From Burkholderiaceae bacterium (GTDB lineage Bacteria; Pseudomonadota; Gammaproteobacteria; Burkholderiales; Burkholderiaceae_C), in contig JAFALA010000094.1 of assembly GCA_019234815.1 (NCBI GenBank), positions 1 to 63,744 of the forward strand: a stretch of 63,744 bases of DNA, read 5' to 3'. The notes under the pieces are model-generated. The model searched no databases and had not been told where the DNA came from. It saw only the letters and a program-made list of their open reading frames with translations. Made by a program: the position numbers and the translations under genes. Positions 55,627 to 63,199 of this stretch are shown here, piece after piece; position 1 is the first letter of the stretch, and each line of letters begins with the position of its first letter.

Positions 55627-57086
55627 GCAAAGATTCCGTGCAGGAACCACCCGGCTTGCGCCGTGTCCAGCCGCTCGTGAAAGATCCACAGCAGCTCGGC
55701 CTGCGGATTGCGGGCGAGGTAGTAGTCGCGCTGGACGTGCGGTGCGGCGGCGGATGGTTTCGCGTCCCACCAGCCGTCTTCGACGCGGGCCGGCCCGGCC
55801 AGCATTTGCAGCAGGCCCTGGTAGACCGGCTGATCGCGCCAAGTGGCCAGCCGCAGCGGCGGGGCCAGCAGCCAGGTGGGCTGCGCGGTGTCGGAAACGG
55901 GTGGAGAGGACTTGGCTGTGTATTTTTGTGCTGGAGCGGGCTGGATGGGCCAGCTCAGCCAGCGTTGCATGCACTCGGGCCGGTGGTCGGCTTGCCGCTG
56001 GGCGCGGCGGATGTGATCCGCGCCAAGGCGCACGGCCAGCCGCTCCAGCAATTGCGGCAAGGGCTCCTGCGCCTGGGACGACGAGGGCTCGTGCGCCAGC
56101 GGCAGCAGGCTGGGATGCTGGGCGGGCAGCGGCAGCACTTGCGCCGCCTGCAGGCGCAGCTCGCTGACCGGCGCGGCGAGCTGCAGGCGCGCCAGGTGCT
56201 CGGCCAGCAGGCGCGCCAGCTGCTTGAAATCGCGCGTGGGTTCGGCGCTGGCGAGGATGAGCGCGCCGCCGGCGGCGCTGTCGCGGGCGCGCATGCTGTC
56301 GTGCTGCCAGGCCAGTTCGAGCTGCAGGACGCCGGCATGGCGGGCGGCCAGCCAGGCGCAGAGCTGCAGCAGCAGGGCTTCAGCATGGTGGCGCAAGGCC
56401 GGCGCGGCATCGACGCGGAATGGCAGCTCGATGCGCGCGCAGAAGGTCTCGGGCACTTGCAGCCAGCGGTGCGATTCGGGCGTGAGCCCATAGGCTTGGT
56501 CGAGCGATTGCAGCAGGGCCGGACCGAAGCGTTTGGCCAGCGCGGCGCGCGGCAGGGCCCGCACATCGGCCAGGCGGCGGCAACCCAGCCGAGCCAGCAT
56601 GGGCGCCTGCGCCTGCACGGCGCTCAGGGCCGTGAGCGGCAAGGCGTCGAGCAAAGGGGGCAGCGGCTGCGTCAGGCCGTTGACGTGTCCGCTGCGGGCC
56701 AGGGCCAGGGCGCCCAGGCTGGTGGGGGCCCAGGCTAGCTGCTGCAGGCCCAGCATGCGGCCCTCCGCCAGGATGCGCCGGTGCAGGCGCTTGAGCCCGC
56801 CGAACAGGCGCAGGCTGCCGGCCAGCTCCAGCACCACGGCTTCTTCCAGCAGGGCCACGCGCGGCGTGAATTGCAGCGCCCACCAGCCGAGCGTGACTGG
56901 GTGTGAGGTCCCCCGTCCGAGGGTACTCGGCCGGCCCCCCGCGGGGGCCAAGTCATTCTTGGGGCGGCCCGGCGAATGACTTGACGCACCTTCCCGGTCG
57001 GGTGTGTCCGATCGGCCGTCGGTATCGGTATCGGCATCAGGCGTGGGCGCCGTAGGCAGCAGGGCGAGCCAATGCGGGGTGTTCAT
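55623..57086 (-). CDS. imuB: ImuB, Y-family polymerase-like mutasome protein, with an in-frame repeat insert
   Basis: 487 aa. Inactive Y-family polymerase homologue that links ImuA, DnaE2 and the sliding clamp. Recognised by WWALQFTPRVALLEEAVVLELAGSLRLFGG and the little-finger region. The start at 57086 (MNTPHWLALLP) is the family N-terminus. Normally WLALLP is followed by ~10 residues before WWALQFTPRV; here ~55 residues intervene, because a copy of the GC-rich repeat (56908-56974) lies in frame and encodes SPGRPKNDLAPAGGRPSTLG. The gene overlaps imuA by 50 bp. Confidence 0.9.
   Translation of the reverse strand: MNTPHWLALLPTAPTPDADTDTDGRSDTPDREGASSHSPGRPKNDLAPAGGRPSTLGRGTSHPVTLGWWALQFTPRVALLEEAVVLELAGSLRLFGGLKRLHRRILAEGRMLGLQQLAWAPTSLGALALARSGHVNGLTQPLPPLLDALPLTALSAVQAQAPMLARLGCRRLADVRALPRAALAKRFGPALLQSLDQAYGLTPESHRWLQVPETFCARIELPFRVDAAPALRHHAEALLLQLCAWLAARHAGVLQLELAWQHDSMRARDSAAGGALILASAEPTRDFKQLARLLAEHLARLQLAAPVSELRLQAAQVLPLPAQHPSLLPLAHEPSSSQAQEPLPQLLERLAVRLGADHIRRAQRQADHRPECMQRWLSWPIQPAPAQKYTAKSSPPVSDTAQPTWLLAPPLRLATWRDQPVYQGLLQMLAGPARVEDGWWDAKPSAAAPHVQRDYYLARNPQAELLWIFHERLDTAQAGWFLHGIFA
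56908..56983. repeat. REP-like GC-rich repeat, copy 2 (inside imuB)
   Basis: The reverse complement aligns with the ftsW-murG element (21966-22042), including the CCGGCCGA-GTACCC-TCGGACG-GGGG block. It also carries a perfect 10-bp inverted repeat, CAAGTCATTC (56949-56958) with GAATGACTTG (56974-56983), around a 15-nt loop. It is translated in frame as part of ImuB. Confidence 0.6.
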
Positions 57087-57828
57087 GGGCAAGGTCTTCC
57101 ATCTCATGCGGCGCATGCGGGGTGTTGGCATGGCGTGGCATGGCGGGGCTGCGCAGCTGGCGCGCGCTGAGGTGCTCGGCCAGCTGGGGCGGCAGGGCGG
57201 GCAGCTGCAGCCAGCCCGTGTGCGCCGGGCCGCGCCGCTTGAGCAGGTGGACGCGCAATTGCCAGTCGTCGCCAATGGCCAGCATCAGCCGCAAGGGTGC
57301 GGCCGACGATTGCTGGTAGGCGGCGCGGGGCCGGAACACGAACACCGGCGCTTGCGAGGCGGTGCTCATGGCCTGCAGGCGGCGGATCTGGTTGGCGCTG
57401 GCCTGCGGCAGCCAGGCCAGCACGGCGGCCGCGCTGTTGGCCTTGATGGCCTGCTCCAGCGCCCACAGAATCTGCTGCGGCTGGTCCGGGGCGATCCAGA
57501 CCAGTTGCTGCGGCGTGATGCCATACGCCTGCAATCCGGGCAGATGGGGCATATGGGGCGGATTGACGAGCAGCAGCTGCCGGGCACTGGCGCCTTGCAG
57601 CAAGGGCCGCAGCGCCGGGCCCAGCAAACGCCATTCGGCGCAGGCCAGGTGGGGCAGCAGGATCTCGCTGAGCATGTGGGTAGGCCAGCCGCCGCCGGGC
57701 AGCTCGGCGTCCAGCAGGGGAAAGCCGCTGCTCAGGGTCGGCAGCTTGCATTCACCCAGGCTGGTGGCGCGCCACAGCCTGGGGTCTTGCAGCAGGGGGG
57801 CCAGGCGAGCGGAGCTGGAGGGCGGCAT
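57037..57828 (-). CDS. imuA: ImuA, RecA/SulA-like mutasome protein
   Basis: 263 aa. First gene of the imuA-imuB-dnaE2 translesion synthesis operon. RecA-like core with a degenerate nucleotide site (SSGFPLLDAELPGGGWPTHMLSEIL) and the strands VNPPHMPHLPGLQAYGI and VFRPRAAYQQSSAAPLRLML. The ATG at 57828 is chosen because the promoter and LexA box lie at 57845-57886; a frame opening at 57858 would start inside the LexA box. Its 3' end overlaps imuB by 50 bp. Confidence 0.88.
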   Translation of the reverse strand: MPPSSSARLAPLLQDPRLWRATSLGECKLPTLSSGFPLLDAELPGGGWPTHMLSEILLPHLACAEWRLLGPALRPLLQGASARQLLLVNPPHMPHLPGLQAYGITPQQLVWIAPDQPQQILWALEQAIKANSAAAVLAWLPQASANQIRRLQAMSTASQAPVFVFRPRAAYQQSSAAPLRLMLAIGDDWQLRVHLLKRRGPAHTGWLQLPALPPQLAEHLSARQLRSPAMPRHANTPHAPHEMEDLAHEHPALARPAAYGAHA

Positions 57829-57844
57829 GATCAGGAATCGAAAA

Positions 57845-57860
57845 CTGTATAAAAACACAG
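57845..57860 (-). promoter_or_regulatory. LexA (SOS) box of the imuA operon
   Basis: CTGT-N8-ACAG with an AT-rich centre (CTGTATAAAAACACAG on the plus strand), an exact match to the proteobacterial LexA consensus half-sites. It overlaps the -10 element of the promoter at 57859-57886, so LexA would block transcription until DNA damage. Confidence 0.92.
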
Positions 57861-57886
57861 TATATCGAGCCAGCCTTCAATGGCAA
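57859..57886 (-). promoter_or_regulatory. Promoter of imuA-imuB-dnaE2
   Basis: Read on the minus strand: -35 TTGCCA (57886-57881), 16-bp spacer, -10 TATACT (57864-57859), 30 bp upstream of the imuA start. The -10 shares two bases with the LexA box. Confidence 0.75.
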
Positions 57887-58009
57887 GTCGTTCTTGCTGT
57901 CATCAAACGGTCATATTTCGCATGAGCACCGGCTACCGATGGTCCGAACGGATGAAGCTGGGGATAATCATGATAGAAATCCTGATCTACTCTGATCGCA
58001 TCCTTGCCT

Positions 58010-58570
58010 ATGGAAACTGACCGGCTCTTGTTGCGCGCTCCCCGGGCTGAAGATCTTGACGCCCTGTATGCCTTGCACGCCGACCCCGTGGCGGCGCGTT
58101 TCGATGTCGGCGGCCCCATGCAGAGCCTGGATGAGGCGCGGGCCTTGCTGGCGGAATGCCTGGCGCATTGGGATGCGCATCAGTTCGGCTATTGGGTGAT
58201 TGCATTGCGCGAGCAGCCCGACGAGGTGATCGGTTTTGGCGGCGTGCGCTACCGTGTCCTGGACGGCGTGCAGGTCTTGAGCCTGTACTTCCGTTTCATG
58301 CCGCAGGCCTGGGGCCGGGGCTATGCCTCCGAGATGGCCCTGGCGGCCATGGAGATGGCGTTTGGCAGCCTGCATGCGCCCTCGGTGCTGGCCCTGGTCC
58401 GTTCGAGCAACATGCCCTCGCGCAAGACCCTGGAGCGCCTGGGCCTGCATCTGAAGGGCTCGCTGACCGACTGCCCGGGCCAGCAGCCCAGCCTGCTGTT
58501 CGAGATGAGCGCCGCCGACTACGCCAGCGTGCCCCGGCGGCTGCCCGAGCCGACGCCGTTCGGGGCTTGA
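58010..58570 (+). CDS. GNAT family N-acetyltransferase
   Basis: 186 aa, RimJ/RimL-like group. N-terminal ETDRLLLRAPRAEDLDALYAL, acetyl-CoA loop FMPQAWGRGYASEMALAAMEMAF and the typical SSNMPSRKTLERLGLHLKG. The acceptor may be a protein N-terminus, an amino acid or an antibiotic; context gives no clue. The ATG at 58010 fits the family; there is no good ribosome site. Transcribed alone. Confidence 0.88.
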   Translation: METDRLLLRAPRAEDLDALYALHADPVAARFDVGGPMQSLDEARALLAECLAHWDAHQFGYWVIALREQPDEVIGFGGVRYRVLDGVQVLSLYFRFMPQAWGRGYASEMALAAMEMAFGSLHAPSVLALVRSSNMPSRKTLERLGLHLKGSLTDCPGQQPSLLFEMSAADYASVPRRLPEPTPFGA

Positions 58571-58587
58571 GCGGCCGGGCGCAAGTC

Positions 58588-59727
58588 TTAGACCAGGGCG
58601 TGCAGCCCCTGGTAGCCCACATACAGTCCCACCAGCACGATCAAGGCGCCGGAGAAGTAAGGCGCCTTGCGGGCAAAGTCGCCGAAGCCGCTCCAGCGCC
58701 TGGACACATGCTTGACGCTCAGCGCCGCCAGCGCTCCTGAGGCCACCATCGTCAGCGCCAGGCCGATGCTGAAGCACAGCACCAGCGCGGCGCCCAGCGC
58801 GACCTTCTTCAATTGCAGGCACAACAGCAGCACCGTGATGGATGCCGGGCAGGGGATCAAGCCGCCCGTCAGGCCGAAAACGATGATTTGCCCCGTCGTC
58901 ACCTCGCGGCCGGCAAAACGGCGGCGGATGTCGTTGGCATGGGCCAGTTCGTGCGGGTCCTGGTAGCCGGGGGCGGACACATCCAGCCCTTCGTAGTCCT
59001 GGATGGCATGGTGAGGGTGTCCGTGCTCGTGGTCGTGCTCGACGAATTCCACGTCGTAGTCGTGGCTGTGGTGGCCATGGCCCAGCTTCAGGCGGGCGAC
59101 GAACTCGTGCGGTTCGGGGATCTCCTGCACGGATTCCATGAAACCCTCGCGCTGCAAGAACGAGAAGGTCTGGCTGCTGCCGTCCGGACGCTCCGTCTCG
59201 ACCCTGATCTGCTCGGCCGTCCAGGCGTGATCGGGCCCGCTTTCGCGGTAGAGGCGAAAGCGCGGCGGAACACCTTGCTCGAACACTTCCAGACGCAGCA
59301 CGCCGTGGCCGGTGTCGATGCGCTTGGCCTCGTCGTGATGATCGTGGCCGTGCCCGTGGTCATGGTCATGCCCATGATCGTCTGCATGCTGATGGCGCCA
59401 GGTGCGCCAGATCATCCAGACGGCCACGCCGATGATGAGCAGCGCGGAGGCCAGTTGGAAATACGGCTCGCTGGCTTCGGCATTCCAGTTGCGTCTGAAA
59501 TACAGGCCTGCCATCGCCACGGCCCACACGACGGCCGTGTGCGAGAGCGTGGCCGACAGGCCCAGCAGGACGGCTTGGGTCAAGGTGCCGCGAATGGCGA
59601 CGATGAAGGCCGCCATCATGGTCTTGGAATGCCCCGGCTCCAGGCCGTGCAATGCGCCCAGCAGGATGGCGCTGGGGACGAAGAGCCAGGCATTGCCTTG
59701 CTGCAGCAGGGAGGAAAACTCGTTCAT
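58588..59727 (-). CDS. rcnA: Nickel/cobalt efflux permease RcnA-like
   Basis: 379 aa NicO-family membrane exporter. Six or seven helices; helix 1 region GALHGLEPGHSKTMMAAFIV carries the metal motif HxxxxGHSKT, and TGGLIPCPASITVLLLCLQL is the second signature. A long hydrophilic loop (~108-262) contains several His/Asp runs (HGHDHDHGHGHDHHD; GHGHHSHDYD; HDHEHGHPHH) for Ni/Co binding. Divergent from rcnR, with the RcnR operator about 40 bp upstream of its start. Confers metal export from the cytoplasm. Confidence 0.92.
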   Translation of the reverse strand: MNEFSSLLQQGNAWLFVPSAILLGALHGLEPGHSKTMMAAFIVAIRGTLTQAVLLGLSATLSHTAVVWAVAMAGLYFRRNWNAEASEPYFQLASALLIIGVAVWMIWRTWRHQHADDHGHDHDHGHGHDHHDEAKRIDTGHGVLRLEVFEQGVPPRFRLYRESGPDHAWTAEQIRVETERPDGSSQTFSFLQREGFMESVQEIPEPHEFVARLKLGHGHHSHDYDVEFVEHDHEHGHPHHAIQDYEGLDVSAPGYQDPHELAHANDIRRRFAGREVTTGQIIVFGLTGGLIPCPASITVLLLCLQLKKVALGAALVLCFSIGLALTMVASGALAALSVKHVSRRWSGFGDFARKAPYFSGALIVLVGLYVGYQGLHALV

Positions 59728-59764
59728 CGGGAGGCTCTGGCGAGTTGCAAAGTATTTGCCAGTA

Positions 59765-59779
59765 TACTGCCCCCCAGTT
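59765..59779. promoter_or_regulatory. RcnR operator
   Basis: On the minus strand the site reads AACT-GGGGGG-C-AGTA, one base from the E. coli RcnR site TACT-G6-N-AGTA. It lies between the divergent rcnA and rcnR genes, over the expected rcnA promoter. Confidence 0.82.
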
Positions 59780-59841
59780 TATGTTCGATGAATGAAATGC
59801 TACTCTCCAGCATGGTTTCTACCCTTGGAGCATGAGCGCAG

Positions 59842-60114
59842 ATGGCCCACACCATTCGAGATCAAGCCAAGCTGCTGACCCGCGTACGACGCATCCAGGG
59901 TCAGGCGGCGGCCCTGGAAAAGCAGCTGGCCCATGAAGGCGACTGCATTGCCATCCTGCAGCAGATCGCGGCGATCCGGGGCGCCGTCAATGGCTTGATG
60001 GCGGCCGTGATCGAGGGGCACCTGACCGATCACGTCGTCCAGGAGCCCGAACTGGCGCAGCGCCAGCAAGACCTGGACGTGGTGCTGCAGGTCATCAAGT
60101 CCTATCTGAAATAG
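59842..60114 (+). CDS. rcnR: Nickel/cobalt-responsive repressor RcnR
   Basis: 90 aa, the same length as E. coli RcnR, CsoR/RcnR family. The Ni/Co ligands are all in place: His3, Cys35, His60 and His64. The core IAAIRGAVNGLM is nearly identical to E. coli. In the apo form it binds the G-tract operator next to rcnA; nickel or cobalt releases it and turns on export. Divergent from rcnA. Confidence 0.95.
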   Translation: MAHTIRDQAKLLTRVRRIQGQAAALEKQLAHEGDCIAILQQIAAIRGAVNGLMAAVIEGHLTDHVVQEPELAQRQQDLDVVLQVIKSYLK

Positions 60115-60198
60115 GCGCAGGCCAAAGCCGCGAAAACGCCGTACAGTGCGCTGCAGGGGAAGGCTGGCCCCGGCGCATCGAGACCAAGGAGTTGCACG

Positions 60199-60534
60199 AT
60201 GAGCCTCATCGATCCTGATGCTGAAGGTGGCGGAGACGACGGCGATGGCGATTTCTTCGCGCCGCCGCCGTTCCGTCCCGAACCGGCGCTGCTCCAGTTG
60301 AAACGCTTCCTGCGCGATCTCAAGGGGTTGGCGGAGCGGGGCAACGGCTACAGCTGCCAGGGTGCGACGGTGCTGGAGCTGAGCGCGGACGCCGCGGTGC
60401 TGAACGTGCGCCTGGCCCGCCGGCTCGCGCAAAGCCCTGATTGGGATACCTTGTCCTGCCGCAATCACGCCGACATGCGGCGCGCGCAGGATGAGATCAA
60501 GCGCCGTCTGGCGCGCTGGACCGACGACGAATGA
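60199..60534 (+). CDS. Hypothetical protein
   Basis: 111 aa, soluble, no signal peptide or membrane segment. An acidic, Gly-rich N-terminus (DAEGGGDDGDGDFF) leads to Pro-rich residues, then a helix-rich domain (LLQLKRFLRDLKGLAERGN, AAVLNVRLARRLAQSPDWDT) ending in a charged helix (RRAQDEIKRRLARWTDDE). I do not recognise the family. AAGGAG precedes the ATG and coding character is good, so it is probably real. Lies between rcnR and the Bug receptor gene. Confidence 0.6.
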   Translation: MSLIDPDAEGGGDDGDGDFFAPPPFRPEPALLQLKRFLRDLKGLAERGNGYSCQGATVLELSADAAVLNVRLARRLAQSPDWDTLSCRNHADMRRAQDEIKRRLARWTDDE

Positions 60535-60603
60535 TCGGCAAGGCCTACGCGGGGCCGGCAACAACAAGCGACGTACAAAATGGATGACCGCAGGGGTGGG
60601 TTG

Positions 60604-61593
60604 ATGTCTGTGTCGAGCGCGGGCTGGGTTCTGCGCCTGGCTGCCTGCTGGGCCCTGTGCTGTTGCGCGCTCGCCTGGGCTGAATTTCCCGAACATCCGA
60701 TCACCCTGGTCGTTCCTTTTCCGGCCGGCGGCCCGACCGACAAGCTGGCGCACGACCTGGCCAGGCTCATGAGTAAATCGCTGGGCAAGCCGCTGATGGT
60801 GGAGCCGCAGGGCGGTTCCGGCGGGGTGGTCGGCACGACCCGGGTGGCGCACGCAGTGCCGGACGGCTATACCTTGCTGCTGCACCATTTCGGCATCGCC
60901 GCCACGCCCTCGCTGTATCCCGATCTCAAATACCGCCCGCTGGACGATTTTGAATACCTGGGCATGGTCACCGAGGTGCCGATGCTCGTGCTGGGTCGGC
61001 GCGGTCTGCCACCGAGCACGCCGGCCGAGCTGCTGAAATGGATTCACGCCCATTCGGGGCCCATCAGCCTGGCCAATTCCGGCCGGGGCTCGGCCTCGCA
61101 CCTGTGCGGCATGCTGCTGCAGCAGGCCTTCCGGCGAGGCATGGTGTCGGTGCCCTACAAGGGCTCCGCGCCGGCGCTCGCCGAGCTGGAGGCCGATCAG
61201 GTCGACCTGCTGTGCGATCAGACGGTCAGCACCTTGGGGCCCATCGAATCCGGCCGCATCAAGGCGTATGCCGCTACCACGCCCCAGCGGGTGCAGCTGG
61301 CCAGCCTGAACGCCTTGCCCACCTTGCAGGAGCTGGGGTTCAAGGGATTCAGCCTCAGTGCCTGGGCCGGCTTGTACGCCCCCCGGGGCACGCCCAGGGC
61401 GATCGTCGAGAAGCTCAATGCAGCGCTCCAGATGGCGCTGAAAGACCCGGAATTCAGGCGCAGCCAGGAGGCGGTGGGCGCTTTGATCATCCACGACGAC
61501 CGGCTGACGCCGGTGGGGCACAAGCGCTTTGTCTCGGGCGAGATCGACCGGTGGGCCGGGGTGGTCCGCCAGGCCGGGGCGTTTGCCGAGTGA
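60604..61593 (+). CDS. Bug-type periplasmic receptor (tripartite tricarboxylate transporter family)
   Basis: 329 aa from the ATG at 60604 (AGGGG upstream); an ATG at 60580 is the alternative. Signal peptide ~1-26 (LRLAACWALCCCALAWA). Mature protein begins with the Bug signature FPEHPITLVVPFPAGGPTDKLAHDLA, then VEPQGGSGGVVGTTRVA, PYKGSAPALAELEADQVDLL and YAPRGTPRAIVEKLNAAL. The family binds carboxylates in the periplasm. No TctA/TctB permease genes are adjacent, as usual for the many orphan Bug genes of Burkholderiales. Confidence 0.9.
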   Translation: MSVSSAGWVLRLAACWALCCCALAWAEFPEHPITLVVPFPAGGPTDKLAHDLARLMSKSLGKPLMVEPQGGSGGVVGTTRVAHAVPDGYTLLLHHFGIAATPSLYPDLKYRPLDDFEYLGMVTEVPMLVLGRRGLPPSTPAELLKWIHAHSGPISLANSGRGSASHLCGMLLQQAFRRGMVSVPYKGSAPALAELEADQVDLLCDQTVSTLGPIESGRIKAYAATTPQRVQLASLNALPTLQELGFKGFSLSAWAGLYAPRGTPRAIVEKLNAALQMALKDPEFRRSQEAVGALIIHDDRLTPVGHKRFVSGEIDRWAGVVRQAGAFAE

Positions 61594-61667
61594 ATGGACG
61601 GGAAGACGGAACTTGACCGAAGCAGGCCAGGGCTAAGCGCTCGCGAGGGGCATGAGGATCATGAGGC

Positions 61668-62108
61668 TCATGGGATGCGCATCGGGATCGTCACCGGTCC
61701 GTCGTTGAGCAGGCTGACCTTCATGTCGGCGCCGAATTCACCGCATTGCACGTCGGGATGCCGCTGGCGGGCTGCGTGCAGCGTGTGCTCGTAAAGCCGG
61801 CGGCCTTGCTCGGCCCCGGCGGCGCCGGTGAAGCTGGGACGGTTGCCGCCGCTGACGTCGGCTGCCAGCGTGAACTGCGAGACGATCAGCAATCCGCCCC
61901 CTGTGTCCTGCAGGCTCAGGTTCATCTTGCCGGCCGCATCGCTGAAGATGCGCAGTTTGAGCACCTTCTGGACCAGTTTCTCGGCCTGCAATTCGGTATC
62001 GCCCGGTTCGGCGCAGACCAGCATCAGGAGGCCGGCGCCGATGGCGCCGGTGATGCGGCCCTCCACCTCGACGCGGGCCTCGCTGACTCTTTGTAAAACG
62101 GCGATCAC
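61668..62108 (-). CDS. dtd: D-aminoacyl-tRNA deacylase
   Basis: 146 aa. Removes D-amino acids (and glycine from tRNA-Ala) from mischarged tRNAs. Starts as [16 protein letters not shown]; the catalytic SQFTLAAD motif and the second signature NDGPVTI near the C-terminus are present. The start is GTG at 62108, supported by AGGAGA about 7 bp upstream and by the family N-terminus; a much longer antisense frame across argB is rejected. Confidence 0.93.
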   Translation of the reverse strand: MIAVLQRVSEARVEVEGRITGAIGAGLLMLVCAEPGDTELQAEKLVQKVLKLRIFSDAAGKMNLSLQDTGGGLLIVSQFTLAADVSGGNRPSFTGAAGAEQGRRLYEHTLHAARQRHPDVQCGEFGADMKVSLLNDGPVTIPMRIP

Positions 62109-62261
62109 CTGGTGCTTCTCCTGCGGGCTTGTGCTGTCGCGCTGCGGGGCTGCCTTGCGTGACCGATTCGGCGGCATTTTGCCTTTGCCGCGCCGGCCTG
62201 GGGCGCCGTCGCACCCGGGTCCTACAATCGGCCGCAATTCCTTCTTCAGCCCCGACCGATC

Positions 62262-63191
62262 ATGAAGCAAGCGCCAGACACCACGCCCGCCACGCCGTTC
62301 AGTACCGATGTCTCGCATATCGCGCCGCGCGAGAAGGCCGAGATCCTGGCGCAGGCGCTGCCTTACATCCGCCAGTACCACGGCAAGACCATTGTCATCA
62401 AGTACGGCGGCAATGCCATGACCGACCCCGAGCTGCAGCAGGACTTCGCCGAAGACGTGGTGCTGCTCAAGCTGGTTGGCATGAATCCGGTGGTGGTGCA
62501 CGGCGGCGGTCCGCAGATCGAGGACGCGCTCAAGAAGCTTGGCAAGACCGGCCATTTCATCCAGGGCATGCGCGTCACCGACGCCGAGACCATGGGCGTG
62601 GTTGAGTGGGTGCTGGCCGGCGAGGTGCAGCAGGACATCGTGGGCCTGATCAACGTGGCCGGCGGCAAGGCCGTGGGCCTGACGGGCCGCGACGGCGGCA
62701 TGATCCGCGCCAAGAAGCTCAAGATGGTCGACAAGGACAACCCGGACATGGAGCACGACATCGGCCAGGTCGGCGACATCGTCTCCATCGACCCGAGCGT
62801 CGTGAAGGCGCTGCAGGACGACCAGTTCATCCCAGTGGTCAGCCCGATCGGCTTCGGCGAAAACAACGAGAGCTACAACATCAACGCCGACGTGGTCGCG
62901 GCCAAGCTGGCCACGGTGCTCAAGGCCGAGAAGCTGCTGATGCTCACGAACATCAAGGGCGTGCTCGACAAGAACGGCGAGCTGCTCACCGAACTGACGC
63001 CGCGCCGCATCGACGAGCTCGTGGCTGACGGCACGATCAGCGGCGGCATGATCCCCAAGATCGCCGGCGCGATCGACGCGGCGCGCAGCGGCGTCAACGC
63101 CGTGCACATCATTGACGGCCGCGTGCCGCACGCCATGCTGCTCGAGATCCTGACTGAGCAGGCCTACGGCACGATGATCCTGAGCCGCTGA
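62262..63191 (+). CDS. argB: Acetylglutamate kinase ArgB
   Basis: Phosphorylates N-acetylglutamate, the second step of arginine synthesis. 309 aa, amino acid kinase fold. Motifs: [49 protein letters not shown] and ITNIKGVLD-like [12 protein letters not shown]. An N-terminal stretch (~20-35) that is helical matches the arginine-sensitive hexameric type, so feedback inhibition by arginine is likely. The HAD gene follows after 8 bp. Confidence 0.96.
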   Translation: MKQAPDTTPATPFSTDVSHIAPREKAEILAQALPYIRQYHGKTIVIKYGGNAMTDPELQQDFAEDVVLLKLVGMNPVVVHGGGPQIEDALKKLGKTGHFIQGMRVTDAETMGVVEWVLAGEVQQDIVGLINVAGGKAVGLTGRDGGMIRAKKLKMVDKDNPDMEHDIGQVGDIVSIDPSVVKALQDDQFIPVVSPIGFGENNESYNINADVVAAKLATVLKAEKLLMLTNIKGVLDKNGELLTELTPRRIDELVADGTISGGMIPKIAGAIDAARSGVNAVHIIDGRVPHAMLLEILTEQAYGTMILSR

Positions 63192-63199
63192 ACGACGCG

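Noticed and set aside
57861-58009. Divergent region between imuA and the acetyltransferase gene as a site for a small RNA
   Set aside because: Apart from the imuA promoter and a GATAAT-like -10 near 57963, no stem-loop with T tract or conserved element was visible.
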